The notes below the pieces were generated by a model that saw only the letters and a program-made list of their open reading frames with translations, did no database searches and had not been told where the DNA came from. 64,000 bases of DNA, from the NCBI GenBank assembly GCA_016788585.1, contig JAEURP010000014.1, positions 1-64,000 on the forward strand, written 5' to 3'. The stretch is from Chthonomonas sp. GTDB lineage: Bacteria; Armatimonadota; Fimbriimonadia; Fimbriimonadales; Fimbriimonadaceae. Of the stretch, positions 8,126 to 18,376 are shown in pieces. Position 1 is the first letter of the stretch. Every line of letters starts with the position of its first letter. The position numbers were made by a program, and so were the translations under genes.

Positions 8126-9259
8126 CTACCCAAATACCCCGTCTAGTTCTGACCTGAGAATTTCTTGAGAGGCCGTAATGGGACGTGTGTAGTTAGCTTC
8201 TGTAACGCCAGCCGCCGAATGTCCAACATGCTCCTTTAGGGTCGTTGCGGACACTCTTGGCATCAGCTTCTCTACAAGATTGATGTGCGTCAGCCTGCAG
8301 TCGTGGGGGGACATCTCCTTAGGTAGACCAGCTGCTACCGCGGCCGCCTTCCAAAGTTCGTAGAACCGCTTCTTCATTCTAGGCTTGTTCTCACTTGCAG
8401 CCGGCCAGAGAAAGTCCTCCGGCTCAAGTTCTGCAATAAACGGAGACAGAATTGATTTCAAGGTCTGGCACATCACAGCATTTCGTGTCTTGTCATTCTT
8501 AGGCAGTCCAACGCTTTGCTTTCCGCCAAATTCGACCTTGACCGCACGGTCAACTGCGATGAGGCTTTCATCAATCCTTATTTGCTGTCTCGTAATAGCC
8601 ATGGCCTCCCCCAAACGTAACCCCGCAAGGAGCAGGAGCCCAAGAAGTGCCCGCTGACTTGAGTTTAAGGATGGATTATTAACTGCACTTTTCACTTGCT
8701 CTGCAGAGAGGGCAATTGCCAATCTGGGCTTTGGTTGCGACACTGATAGTCGGAACGGATTAGCGAGTGACTGCGGCACTTGCTGATACGGGTTGATCGC
8801 TTGATTAAAGGCTCTTACGAGGTCACTCTTCACTGAAACTACGAGTGAGTTGCTGGCACCCTGTTCTCGCAACCCACGATAGAAGGCGCGGACCTTCAAT
8901 GCGTCGATGCAGTTAAGTGGCTGGCTTCCGAATGCCTTCGAGCAATATTTCCTGAACCGAGCTCTCCGCTGAGCGATGGTAACACTGGCGAGCGTTTCTG
9001 GCCAGTCGTTTACTGCGAGCCATTCGAACCACTCTCCGAACGTCAGTTCGTGAATCAGCGCTGCTTCTTTTACTCGCTCACCGCGGCGAAGAGCTTGTAA
9101 GTACTTCTTGCCCTCCGTCTTTGTTCGAAACAGCTTTGAGAGCCGGCGCTTTACACCTGACTCATCCAAGTAACGGAATTGCACGCGCCACTTACCAGCA
9201 TGGCGTCCTGTCAAGATTTCACGGCACGAGCCGTCGTTATCATCGGCTCTACCTTTCAT
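8126..9259 (-). CDS. Tyrosine recombinase / integrase
   Basis: The 377-residue product is a site-specific tyrosine recombinase that would excise or integrate the element. The N-terminal region (about 20-60) resembles an AP2-like arm-binding domain, and a core-binding helical domain follows (about 75-170). The catalytic domain shows R215 (AGLRLGEA), H319-x-x-R322 (SPHDCR), H347 (HVGHS) and the nucleophile Y357 (NYTRP), so the active site is complete. It lies 4 bases downstream of the excisionase-like gene and points away from the tRNA-Val. It ends in a strong terminator. The length fits phage or island integrases. Confidence 0.93.
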   Translation of the reverse strand: MKGRADDNDGSCREILTGRHAGKWRVQFRYLDESGVKRRLSKLFRTKTEGKKYLQALRRGERVKEAALIHELTFGEWFEWLAVNDWPETLASVTIAQRRARFRKYCSKAFGSQPLNCIDALKVRAFYRGLREQGASNSLVVSVKSDLVRAFNQAINPYQQVPQSLANPFRLSVSQPKPRLAIALSAEQVKSAVNNPSLNSSQRALLGLLLLAGLRLGEAMAITRQQIRIDESLIAVDRAVKVEFGGKQSVGLPKNDKTRNAVMCQTLKSILSPFIAELEPEDFLWPAASENKPRMKKRFYELWKAAAVAAGLPKEMSPHDCRLTHINLVEKLMPRVSATTLKEHVGHSAAGVTEANYTRPITASQEILRSELDGVFG

Positions 9260-9263
9260 GCAG

Positions 9264-9515
9264 TTATGTTCCCTTCGTGCGCATTAGCCGGCGAATCGGC
9301 TGCCGCACGTGCAAGGATGCAGCCATATCTCGCGCCTCTAACCGGCGTAAGAACTCCTCTAGTTGCGAGTGGGTGATGCGGCGGGAGCGACCAATGGTGA
9401 CCGATCCTATCTCGCAGGAGTCAATGAGCCGGTAAAGTTTTGCGCGGGATAGCGAGAGTAAATCAGCTGCTTCCTCAACCGTATAGGCAAGTTTTTGGCT
9501 CGATCCGGATTCCAT
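9264..9515 (-). CDS. Excisionase-like helix-turn-helix protein
   Basis: The start at ATG 9515 gives 83 residues; a GTG at 9536 is possible. The core YTVEEAADLLSLSRAKLYRLIDSCEIGSVTIGRSRRI is a MerR-like winged helix of the excisionase/HTH_17 family, which binds DNA and directs recombination. The C-terminus is basic (RQPIRRLMRTKG). It precedes the integrase by 4 bases in one operon. It lies beside the phased GAGAGAC repeats, which are plausible binding sites. Confidence 0.85.
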   Translation of the reverse strand: MESGSSQKLAYTVEEAADLLSLSRAKLYRLIDSCEIGSVTIGRSRRITHSQLEEFLRRLEARDMAASLHVRQPIRRLMRTKGT

Positions 9516-9612
9516 GTTGAAATGGTGGATCGGCACGCTTTCTACATAGGAGACGAGGCTGTGATTATTGAGCCCTGACTAAACCGCGCCATCACTTTCT
9601 AAAATCCACAAA

Positions 9613-9642
9613 GAGAGACTGTGGAGAGACAATTGGAGAGAC
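9613..9642. repeat. Three phased GAGAGAC direct repeats beside tRNA-Val
   Basis: GAGAGAC occurs at 9613-9619, 9624-9630 and 9636-9642, spaced 11 and 12 bases apart, which is about one helical turn. They lie between the excisionase start and the tRNA 3' end. Such phasing is typical of excisionase or integrase arm-type sites. The last copy merges into a palindrome AGACTTAGTCT (9639-9649). The rest of 9537-9702 holds nothing else I can name. Confidence 0.5.
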
Positions 9643-9702
9643 TTAGTCTGCCGGTACTTCAACCAATCCAAGACGAATCGTGGATTCCAGGTTCAATTGG
9701 AA

Positions 9703-9778
9703 TGGTGGTCGGTACAGGACTTGAACCTGTGACCCCTACAGTGTCATTGTAGTGCTCTACCAACTGAGCTAACCGACC
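9703..9778 (-). tRNA. tRNA-Val(GAC)
   Basis: The 76-base cloverleaf includes an encoded CCA end. The acceptor stem is GGTCGGT/ACCGACC with discriminator A. The D arm contains TTAGCTCAGTTGGTAGAGC. The anticodon arm is CTACA-ATGACAC-TGTAG, with anticodon GAC after the U33 position. The T arm contains GGTTCAAGTCC. It is the likely attachment site of the adjacent integrase, which lies immediately past its 3' end. Confidence 0.95.
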
Positions 9779-9852
9779 TTGGTGAACTCAGAAGATACCT
9801 TAGCGTAGGTGGGGGTCGCAAGTAGCTTGGCTAGTTCGGGCAAAATGGAATC

Positions 9853-10533
9853 ATGTTTGCCATTCGCGCCATCGCCGTCGCAACCCTGGGTCTCATATTC
9901 ACAGGTGCCAATGCCGAGATAGCCAAGTGCCACGTCGTATTTCTTCAAGCAACGGGGAAAGAGGCAGAAGGAGATGCGACCGCCCGAATGAAGGCTCATC
10001 TCGAGTATCTCCAAGGTCTCTGGGACGGGGGCAAAGCGCTGGCGATTGGGCCTCTTGAGGACGGCGGGCCGATTCGCGGGCTGCAAATCCTGAAGACCGA
10101 TAATCCGATCTTGGCGAATGCCTGGGCAAGCGGCGATCCGATGGTGAAAGACGGCTATCTACGGCCAGTGGCATTGCCTTGGTGGACCGATCTGGTCGTG
10201 TTTACACATACGGGCGCTTTTATGGACTTGCAACCGTTCACGTTTTCGCTCCTGTATGCTCCGGCGGACCGACCCAATAATCCTGAGGGGCGTGAACAGC
10301 GCCAGACCGAACACATGGCCAATATCAACAAGATGTACAACGACGGGCATCTAGTTGCGGCAGGGCCATTTGACGCCGCCCACCGTTACCGCGGCCTTTT
10401 CGTGTTCCGCGGCACCGATCGGGCGGCGATTGACCGAATGACTAAGCCGGATCCGCTCCTTGGCGGTGGATACCTGAAGATGATCCACTACACGTGGTAC
10501 ACCAGCAAAGGCAACTTTCCCGCACCTAAGTGA
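9853..10533 (+). CDS. Secreted protein with two YCII-related domains
   Basis: The 226-residue product has an N-terminal signal peptide (MFAIRAIAVATLGLIFTGANA). Two tandem ferredoxin-like YCII-type units follow, about 24-105 and 120-215. Each shows the hallmarks of an early hydrophobic strand, a middle HLEYLQGLWDGGKALAIGPL or HMANINKMYNDGHLVAAGPF stretch, and a late DPMVKDGY or DPLLGGGY segment. YCII domains are usually cytoplasmic and of unknown or weak enzymatic function, so an exported tandem form is uncommon. It stands alone, divergent from the tRNA and convergent with atpD. Confidence 0.75.
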   Translation: MFAIRAIAVATLGLIFTGANAEIAKCHVVFLQATGKEAEGDATARMKAHLEYLQGLWDGGKALAIGPLEDGGPIRGLQILKTDNPILANAWASGDPMVKDGYLRPVALPWWTDLVVFTHTGAFMDLQPFTFSLLYAPADRPNNPEGREQRQTEHMANINKMYNDGHLVAAGPFDAAHRYRGLFVFRGTDRAAIDRMTKPDPLLGGGYLKMIHYTWYTSKGNFPAPK

Positions 10534-10707
10534 ATTAGGGCCTGGTTGGAGGGACGGCGCCAGGGCCCCTGGAGTCTTGACTCTAGCCAAGTTACTTTGG
10601 GTTGCAGGGTTTCGCCGATGAAACGTAGCAGCACAATGTCGCGTGATCTACTCCGAAATTGCCGGAGTAAAGTCCTAAGCGAAAGCCACGCTCAAGAAGC
10701 TACAAAA

Positions 10708-10735
10708 CAGGCCCACCGCCAAGACGGCAGGCCTG
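10708..10735 (-). terminator. Probable terminator after atpD
   Basis: An imperfect hairpin (outer stem CAGGCC/GGCCTG, inner GCC/GGC with a bulge) lies 24 bases beyond the atpD stop. On the minus strand it is followed by TGTTTTG. The rest of 10534-10759 holds nothing recognisable. Confidence 0.45.
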
Positions 10736-10759
10736 ACAAATTGTCCTTAGATGCTGACT

Positions 10760-12335
<1,576 letters not shown>

Positions 12336-12374
12336 CGAATTACGGATTACGAGTTATCCAGAAGAGGCCCTTTC

Positions 12375-13925
12375 CTAATGCGTTCGTCCAAAAGCCGCGA
12401 TGACTTGGTCAATGTCTGCCGCGTCAACCTCGAGCGAGCCATCGATGTCCGCCTCCGGATCGGCCCCGCCGAACATGCTAATGACATAGTCAATGTCCGC
12501 CGCGTCTACCTCGCCACTCATGTCAGCATCGCCAGGAATGGGCAACTTGATGCTAAAAAGTCCGGCGCGAGAAGGATTGGGATTCGCAATCTCCCTGATC
12601 TGGGCCGAGAAGGTGAGGTTCAGGTTGTCGTCCAAAACCATGGATTCACCGTGAATCAGGCTGATCGTATAGTCTTGATCGTTGATAAACCCGTCGCCAT
12701 CCATGTCCACATGGGTCCCTTCTCGGAAGGCGATCACGTTTTTCGGACCGCGCATCACAATCACGCAATCCGAGCTTACATCGGCGTTTGCGAATCCGGC
12801 AATGGCGTACTCGCCACGGTTATTCGCCGCGACCGCCGTAAAGTCATTCGCCGAGCCCGGGGCATCCCAAAGTAGCGTCGGGTCGTGCGGCAAGATCTGT
12901 CCACCCGATTTCGCCAAAAGGCCGTTATCGCTATAGACAAAATGGGTGTTGTCGATAAATTTGCCGTAGCAAGCAAAGTGGTCGTTTGAGACGCTGATCG
13001 TTCGGCCCAACGCGATCGAGTTGAAGGCTCCTCCTCCCGGAATGACGACGCCCTCTCGAAGGACGATATCTCCATCCACGACAAGGACATTGTCTGGTCC
13101 AGACAACCCGGAAATATTGTTGATGTAGCCGTAATACGCATTATTAGTGCCGTCGTTACTCGTGATGAATGTGTTTGGCTCGACCATCAAAAGCGGGGAG
13201 GCCGGATCACCGGGGTAGGGCGTTGGCGTAGTGGTATTCGCAAAGGGTGCGTGGTTGCCACTGCCGCCCACTGTAGCGACGACTGTGTTGTTTCTAAACA
13301 ACATCGCCATAGAGAGCACACTCACGGTATGTCCGCTTGGCGTGATTCGCCCGGCAATGTTGGGGAAGTTTGGCAAGAAGCTCAGCGAATCAATCGATCC
13401 GACGGTCAGCGTTGGGTAACCGGGAAGAGGGCTGCCTTGCGTCATGATGGGCGTGAACGAGCCGCTCTGATAGTAGGCGGCCGAAATGTAAGTCGACGTG
13501 CCGCCAATGGCGGTCGAGATGAAGCCAACGCGCCCGTTGTTGGTCACGTCGAGCGACGAGCCCAGCGTACTACAAACGTTAATCGTGCCAAGAGGCACTG
13601 GAGCCCCCCCGCTCGTTCGCGCAAATCCAACATATGAAGCATGATTCGCGCGATTGCCTGAGACGATGATCTGCTGCGACCCACTAACGAAGGCGCGAGC
13701 CGCCCAATAGTCGCCATTTCCGCTCACCACGACAGACGAGAAAACCGTTCCACTGGAGTTCAAGAAGTCCCAACCAGGCTCGTAACCTGGCACGGAAAAT
13801 GACGGCCCACCCGACACATTCGAGAGAAGTGAGACGGGGTCAAAGAGCCCAGCCGAGATCAGCCCGCCCGCATTTGCAGCACCCACACAACCCACGCCCG
13901 CCAAAACAAATAGCTTTCTCATCAT
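12375..13925 (-). CDS. Secreted protein with C-terminal dockerin-like repeats (paralogue 1)
   Basis: The product has about 516 residues with a signal peptide (MMRKLFVLAGVGCVGAANA). A long Gly/Ser/Asn-rich region of strands follows. The C-terminus has two calcium-loop repeats, GDADMSGEVDAADIDYVISMFGG and DIDGSLEVDAADIDQVIAAFG. These resemble type I dockerin repeats (Dx[DN]xDGxxxxxD). No cohesin is seen nearby, so they may act in surface anchoring or calcium-dependent folding instead of a cellulosome. It is one of three tandem paralogues on this strand. The central domain is not a family I recognise. Confidence 0.7.
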   Translation of the reverse strand: MMRKLFVLAGVGCVGAANAGGLISAGLFDPVSLLSNVSGGPSFSVPGYEPGWDFLNSSGTVFSSVVVSGNGDYWAARAFVSGSQQIIVSGNRANHASYVGFARTSGGAPVPLGTINVCSTLGSSLDVTNNGRVGFISTAIGGTSTYISAAYYQSGSFTPIMTQGSPLPGYPTLTVGSIDSLSFLPNFPNIAGRITPSGHTVSVLSMAMLFRNNTVVATVGGSGNHAPFANTTTPTPYPGDPASPLLMVEPNTFITSNDGTNNAYYGYINNISGLSGPDNVLVVDGDIVLREGVVIPGGGAFNSIALGRTISVSNDHFACYGKFIDNTHFVYSDNGLLAKSGGQILPHDPTLLWDAPGSANDFTAVAANNRGEYAIAGFANADVSSDCVIVMRGPKNVIAFREGTHVDMDGDGFINDQDYTISLIHGESMVLDDNLNLTFSAQIREIANPNPSRAGLFSIKLPIPGDADMSGEVDAADIDYVISMFGGADPEADIDGSLEVDAADIDQVIAAFGRTH

Positions 13926-14103
13926 CAACCTCGCAACAAGCTGACATTATATTGCAAAATTGCGACTGCAGTGCGCGTTTTTGAGCGTTATGCCTCCGGC
14001 AATCGCTAACCGCGACCCGCAATCCGAGTCTTGATTCCTAATTCGCAATTCGTAATTCCCCCGCTTTGGGTTGCGCCTGAACTACAGATCGCCGCGTAAA
14101 TCA

Positions 14104-14136
14104 AAACCCCCTCCCTTCGCTTGCGAGGGGAGGGGG
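14104..14136 (-). terminator. Strong Rho-independent terminator after dockerin-type paralogue 2
   Basis: On the minus strand CCCCCTCCC pairs with GGGAGGGGG, with a further inner TCGC/GCGA pairing. It is followed by TTTTGATTT, 16 bases beyond the stop codon. The remainder of 13926-14151 shows no gene. Confidence 0.75.
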
Positions 14137-14151
14137 CAGGGGGTGGGGAGT

Positions 14152-15654
14152 TTATCGCGTGCGACCGAAGTTCGCGATGACGATGTCGATATCGGCGGCG
14201 TCGACTTCGCCCGATCCATCGCAATCGGCGGCTGGATCGGCGCTACCGAATTGGGAAATCACGTAGTCGATATCGGCCGCGTCTACTTCGCCCGAGTTAT
14301 CCACGTCGCCCGTAAGTGGGAGATACACCTCGATAACGGCATCGCCGATGTAGGTCGCCGAGCTGTTCACCATCTCGACCGCCAAGTAGGCAATGTTGCC
14401 GTCCGTAACAGTCATCGTATCATCGTCGAAGATGGAGAGGAAGGCATCGTCATTCGCGAGACCGTCGCCATTCACGTCGATCGGCTCGCCTTCTGCGAGA
14501 ACCTGTGTTGCTTTGCCGGCGGCGTAGAACATCACCAAAGCGTCTTGGGCTGGATTGCCACTATTGACGAGGCCACCAATCGCATATTCGCCATAGTTGT
14601 TGAGCGTGCTGTGAAGAAAGGTTGCTGCGTACACCGTGTCATCCCAAGAGAGCGGGTTGCCGGGTGAAATGGGACGATCGGTCGCAGCCACGACCTCGTT
14701 ATTAAGCATCACGAAGTCAATCGCCGAAGTGAGAAGAGTTCCGCGCGCGATTCGATAAGCGCCATTTGACGAGAGAGCGTGAGTCGGGCCGCTCGACATA
14801 CTTGTCGGCGCAGTTGCAAATCCCGAGCCAGACGGGATCACGCCCTCTTGAACGGTCATCGCGTTATTGAGAACGTAGCCCACATTTGAAGTCGACGGGC
14901 CGAGTAACGTCACTGGGTAATAGAAATCACCAGATTGAGCTGCTGATAGAAGGCGATCCGCTCCATTAAAGGTGCTAATCCCCTGATCTGGCGCAAACCC
15001 TTGATTTGTTGGAACGGTAATTCCACTTCGGGCCAAAACGGTATCGCTGGCGCCGTTCTTTTCGTAGGCCATTTGGTTCTGCCCAGGGAGGGCGCCCGTA
15101 AGTCCCGTACTGATCCAGCGAACGGCGCCATTGTTGAGAATGTTGACGCCATTATTCGCACCTCCCATGAAGACGGTGCCGCCTAAAGCGGGGATTGGGT
15201 CTCCTTCGCGCCCAAGTAGCGTCGGAAGGCCGCCAAACCAACTGACCACGATGTCATCAGTTCCCACATTATTCGTGTCTCCAGCCATGGCTACTGTGCC
15301 GTCGTTTCCGACTGCAATAGCGTCGCGAATGAGAACCCAAGTTTCCGCCAGGAATCCGGTGGGGTCGCCCTCTCGGGCGACAACCGCATTGAGCCCGAAT
15401 GGCACTCGCGTACCGAGAACAACGATATCGAGGTCGGTGGCGCCGTTTTCCTGCTCGCCTGAGATGGCAAATCGGCTTCCATCGGCACTGATTCGAATGG
15501 TGTCGAATGTGTCGGCGTCACCAGCTTGCCAAAACGTACCGCCAGGAATGGCGTTCGTTGGATCGCCGACGATGTTTGATAGCACTACCTTTGGCGGGGC
15601 CGCCACAGCAAGAGAAGCAGCCGCGAGGCCGCACAAAAGTCCAAATTTCTTCAT
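14152..15654 (-). CDS. Secreted protein with C-terminal dockerin-like repeats (paralogue 2)
   Basis: The product has 500 residues. The start at 15654 (MKKFGLLCGLAAASLAVAA) gives a clean signal peptide and has AGGA about 10 bases upstream; the longer reading to 15699 is not supported. The middle shares recurring phrases with its neighbours (REGD, NNGEYAIGG, VLNNAMTVQEGV). It ends in GDVDNSGEVDAADIDYVISQFGS and DCDGSGEVDAADIDIVIANFGRTR, paired calcium-loop repeats. It is probably exported and surface-associated, with unknown function. It lies 78 bases downstream of paralogue 3 and may share its transcript. Confidence 0.7.
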   Translation of the reverse strand: MKKFGLLCGLAAASLAVAAPPKVVLSNIVGDPTNAIPGGTFWQAGDADTFDTIRISADGSRFAISGEQENGATDLDIVVLGTRVPFGLNAVVAREGDPTGFLAETWVLIRDAIAVGNDGTVAMAGDTNNVGTDDIVVSWFGGLPTLLGREGDPIPALGGTVFMGGANNGVNILNNGAVRWISTGLTGALPGQNQMAYEKNGASDTVLARSGITVPTNQGFAPDQGISTFNGADRLLSAAQSGDFYYPVTLLGPSTSNVGYVLNNAMTVQEGVIPSGSGFATAPTSMSSGPTHALSSNGAYRIARGTLLTSAIDFVMLNNEVVAATDRPISPGNPLSWDDTVYAATFLHSTLNNYGEYAIGGLVNSGNPAQDALVMFYAAGKATQVLAEGEPIDVNGDGLANDDAFLSIFDDDTMTVTDGNIAYLAVEMVNSSATYIGDAVIEVYLPLTGDVDNSGEVDAADIDYVISQFGSADPAADCDGSGEVDAADIDIVIANFGRTR

Positions 15655-15732
15655 AAACCAGATTCCTGCCCGAATGGGCTCTACCCTTACAGGATACAAA
15701 ACTTTTTGCGGAATTGGTATTAAGTTTGTGCC

Positions 15733-17205
15733 CTATCTTGTGCGACCGAAATTAGCAATTACGATGTCGATGTCAGCCGCGTCCACTTCGCCCGAGCCGT
15801 CCACGTCGGCGGCAGGATTGGCGGAGCCAAATTGCGCGATGACAAAGTCGATATCGGCTGCATCTACTTCGCCCGATCCATCGACGTCGCCGGTTATTGG
15901 AAGGTCGATCACGAGCATAGAACCAACACTAGCAGTGGCTCCGGTCGCGCGCAATTCGCAGGCCATAAAGAGGCGATTGTTGTCGCAGAAGGTCCAGTTG
16001 TCATTATTAACGCGGTAGAAGTTGTAGCCATCATCGGCGAGTCCATTGCCGTTAAGGTCCACGCCATCTCCCCTTCGCAGCACGACCTGGTTAAAGTAAC
16101 CGTTGTTGAAGACAACGGCGCTTGCGAGACCAGCGTCTGGATTATCTGTGCTTCCAGTGATGATTCTCTCGTTGTAAGAGTTCACCCCGGTACCGTCAAT
16201 GACGGTCCAGATCTCTGAGTCATTCGCAATGGCATCGCCTTCGTAAACAAAGCTTTTGCTGCCGCCAACAGTGCCAAATACGGCGAAGTCTTGGCCGCCG
16301 ACAAAGGTTCCTCGGAACGCGTAATGACGATTACGCGTACTCATCGAGCTCATACTAACTGCGTTGGATGTGGGGAGGACATCGACCGCGGTCGTCACAT
16401 CGGAGCCTGGGAGTGAAAATCCTTGCTGGGCCACCACCGTGCCATCCACGACAACCGAATTACGTGTTGTAGTGTCGGTGCCGAGCCAGCATTGATAGAT
16501 GTAAGACATGTCAACTCCACCCATTCGGAACCCGTCGTTCGTGAATCGCTGGATCGTCTGCGGCGTGACGGTGAGTTGGCCAGCCGGAATTGTTTCTGTG
16601 CGCTTTGCCAAGACTGTGGTGCCCTTCATAAGCGCTCCAATGTTTACGGTAGTTGTGCCGCCAGTCTGGAAACAGACCGTGCCATCGGCGAGGATGTGGG
16701 GCGCGGTGATCGCTGTCGCATAGGCGCCTCCGAGATTGGGTTCGATCTGGCCCTCCTGAATGATAATTGAGAATGTCGAGCCATTATAGGTGAGCACATG
16801 CTCGTCTGTCGCGGCACCACCAGCATTCTGACCACCCGTGATGGCAAAAACGCCTGAGTCGTTGACGCCCATCGCGCCGCGGTTGCTGCCGCTGGCATTA
16901 AGTGAAGTGTTCAGCGGCCACGGGCCCCCAACCATTAGAGGAAATGTAAAGGAGCTTGGCGAGCCGTATGTGCCAAACGTGTAGGCCTGTGCGCTCGTGC
17001 CGTCGCTCGTAAGGGCATTAAATCCAAGGTAGGTGCCGTTTGGATTGGACGCTGGCCTTTGGATGGCCGTGTAGCGTCGGATGGATGAGCCCGGCACGAG
17101 GCTCGAACTTGAAGTTGCAACTGTGGAGTAGAGCGAGGTTGGAACGGAGAATGCAGCACTGCACGCAGCGAGAAGGGCCAAGGCAAGCGTAGATCGCATG
17201 CGCAT
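15733..17205 (-). CDS. Secreted protein with C-terminal dockerin-like repeats (paralogue 3)
   Basis: The product has 490 residues with a signal peptide (MRMRSTLALALLAACSAAFS). The body is rich in Thr/Gly/Asn and has the family phrases VVDGTVVAQQGF, RRGDGVDLNGNGLADD and FCDNNRLFMACELR. The C-terminus GDVDGSGEVDAADIDFVIAQFGS plus DVDGSGEVDAADIDIVIANFGRTR is almost identical to that of paralogue 2 at the protein level. This suggests duplication or gene conversion of the tail module. It is divergent from the rfbB operon. Confidence 0.7.
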   Translation of the reverse strand: MRMRSTLALALLAACSAAFSVPTSLYSTVATSSSSLVPGSSIRRYTAIQRPASNPNGTYLGFNALTSDGTSAQAYTFGTYGSPSSFTFPLMVGGPWPLNTSLNASGSNRGAMGVNDSGVFAITGGQNAGGAATDEHVLTYNGSTFSIIIQEGQIEPNLGGAYATAITAPHILADGTVCFQTGGTTTVNIGALMKGTTVLAKRTETIPAGQLTVTPQTIQRFTNDGFRMGGVDMSYIYQCWLGTDTTTRNSVVVDGTVVAQQGFSLPGSDVTTAVDVLPTSNAVSMSSMSTRNRHYAFRGTFVGGQDFAVFGTVGGSKSFVYEGDAIANDSEIWTVIDGTGVNSYNERIITGSTDNPDAGLASAVVFNNGYFNQVVLRRGDGVDLNGNGLADDGYNFYRVNNDNWTFCDNNRLFMACELRATGATASVGSMLVIDLPITGDVDGSGEVDAADIDFVIAQFGSANPAADVDGSGEVDAADIDIVIANFGRTR

Positions 17206-17332
17206 AGAGTATCGCTTGCAAGATCAAAATGGCTACGTTTTGGGTATTAAGCCAGTAGTTATGCTATCAGTTAGTCAGGCATGCAAGTGATCTGTTGGAA
17301 ACCGATACAATGGGTTGCTGGTTGAATTGGGA

Positions 17333-18376
17333 ATGCGTATCTTAGTAACGGGAGGTTCAGGGTTCATCGGGTCAGCCTTTTTGAGCCGGTTCGTTCCTGA
17401 AAATCCGCACCATGAATTCCTGAACATCGACAAGCTAAGCTACGCAGCCCACCCGTTAAACACCCAGGCACTCGAACAACTGCCAAATTACTGCTTTGAG
17501 CGCGTCGACCTTGCTCACTTTGCTTCGGTTCAAAGGGCTCTTAAAAAGTTTGCTCCAGATCGGGTTTTTCACTTTGCAGCTGAGACTCACGTGGATCGTT
17601 CGATTCGCATGCCGCTCGAGTTTGTTCAATCAAACGTGCTCGGAACGGTTAACCTTCTCGAAGCCTGCCGCCAGTTTTGGGATGGCGACCAATCGCCCGT
17701 GTTCCTAAGCGTGAGCACCGACGAGGTCTTTGGATCGCTCGGTGATTCGGGTGCGTTCTCGGAGATGACTCCGTACGATCCACACAGCCCCTATTCAGCG
17801 AGTAAAGCCAGTGCCGATCACTTCTGCCGAGCTTATCACGACACTTTTGGGCTACCCGTCAAGATCACGAACTGCAGCAACAATTACGGCCCGCGCCAGT
17901 TCCCTGAGAAGCTCATTCCGCTAATGATTCTCAACGCGATGGAAGACAAGCCCTTGCCGGTTTACGGAGAAGGGCTAAACGTTCGCGATTGGCTCTTTGT
18001 GGACGACCATTGCGAAGCGCTTTGGCAAGTCGCTGAGCGAGGCAAACTGGGCGAGACCTATTGCATCGGCGGAGGGCACGATGTGCCGAATATCGAAATC
18101 GTTAAGGGCATCACGAAGCTCATGGCAGAGCGGCGCGGCTTGGATTCGCTCGATCATCTCATTACCTTCGTCAAGGACCGCCCAGGCCACGACTTCCGAT
18201 ACGCGATCGACACATCAAAGATCAAAAATGAGCTTGGATGGCAGCCGAGCTGCACCTTTGAAGAGGGCCTTGCGCTCACGATAGATTGGTACATGAGCAA
18301 CGAAGAGTGGGTACGGCAGGTTCGAACTGGTGAATACCAGAATTGGATTGACTCACATTACGGAGTTGCCCATTGA
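17333..18376 (+). CDS. rfbB: dTDP-glucose 4,6-dehydratase
   Basis: The product has 347 residues from ATG 17333. It is an extended short-chain dehydrogenase acting in the second step of dTDP-L-rhamnose synthesis. Seen are the NAD-binding [10 protein letters not shown] near the N-terminus, the substrate motif STDEVFGSL, the catalytic YSASK and [17 protein letters not shown]. The C-terminal segment [12 protein letters not shown] is also typical. It is the first gene of rfbBAC and overlaps rfbA by four bases (TTGA). An rfbD (dTDP-4-dehydrorhamnose reductase) is not in the cluster. Confidence 0.96.
   Translation: MRILVTGGSGFIGSAFLSRFVPENPHHEFLNIDKLSYAAHPLNTQALEQLPNYCFERVDLAHFASVQRALKKFAPDRVFHFAAETHVDRSIRMPLEFVQSNVLGTVNLLEACRQFWDGDQSPVFLSVSTDEVFGSLGDSGAFSEMTPYDPHSPYSASKASADHFCRAYHDTFGLPVKITNCSNNYGPRQFPEKLIPLMILNAMEDKPLPVYGEGLNVRDWLFVDDHCEALWQVAERGKLGETYCIGGGHDVPNIEIVKGITKLMAERRGLDSLDHLITFVKDRPGHDFRYAIDTSKIKNELGWQPSCTFEEGLALTIDWYMSNEEWVRQVRTGEYQNWIDSHYGVAH

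Larger units (their letters stand above)
1..9778. mobile_element. Probable genomic island integrated at tRNA-Val, carrying Rhs array 1
   Basis: The tRNA-Val(GAC) gene is followed, past its 3' end, by short phased direct repeats, an excisionase-like gene and a tyrosine recombinase. This is the classical layout of an integrated element using a tRNA 3' end as attB. The accessory cargo to the left (IscU-like gene, Rhs core, tip and immunity genes) has no visible end within the window. I find no second copy of the tRNA 3' end leftwards, so the far attachment site, if it exists, lies outside. No phage structural or conjugation genes are visible. Membership of the Rhs genes in the element is inferred from position only. 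Confidence 0.5.

Noticed and set aside
12681-13984. Plus-strand open frames opposite the first dockerin-type gene
   Set aside because: They are shadows of the secreted gene, which has a signal peptide and recognisable C-terminal repeats.
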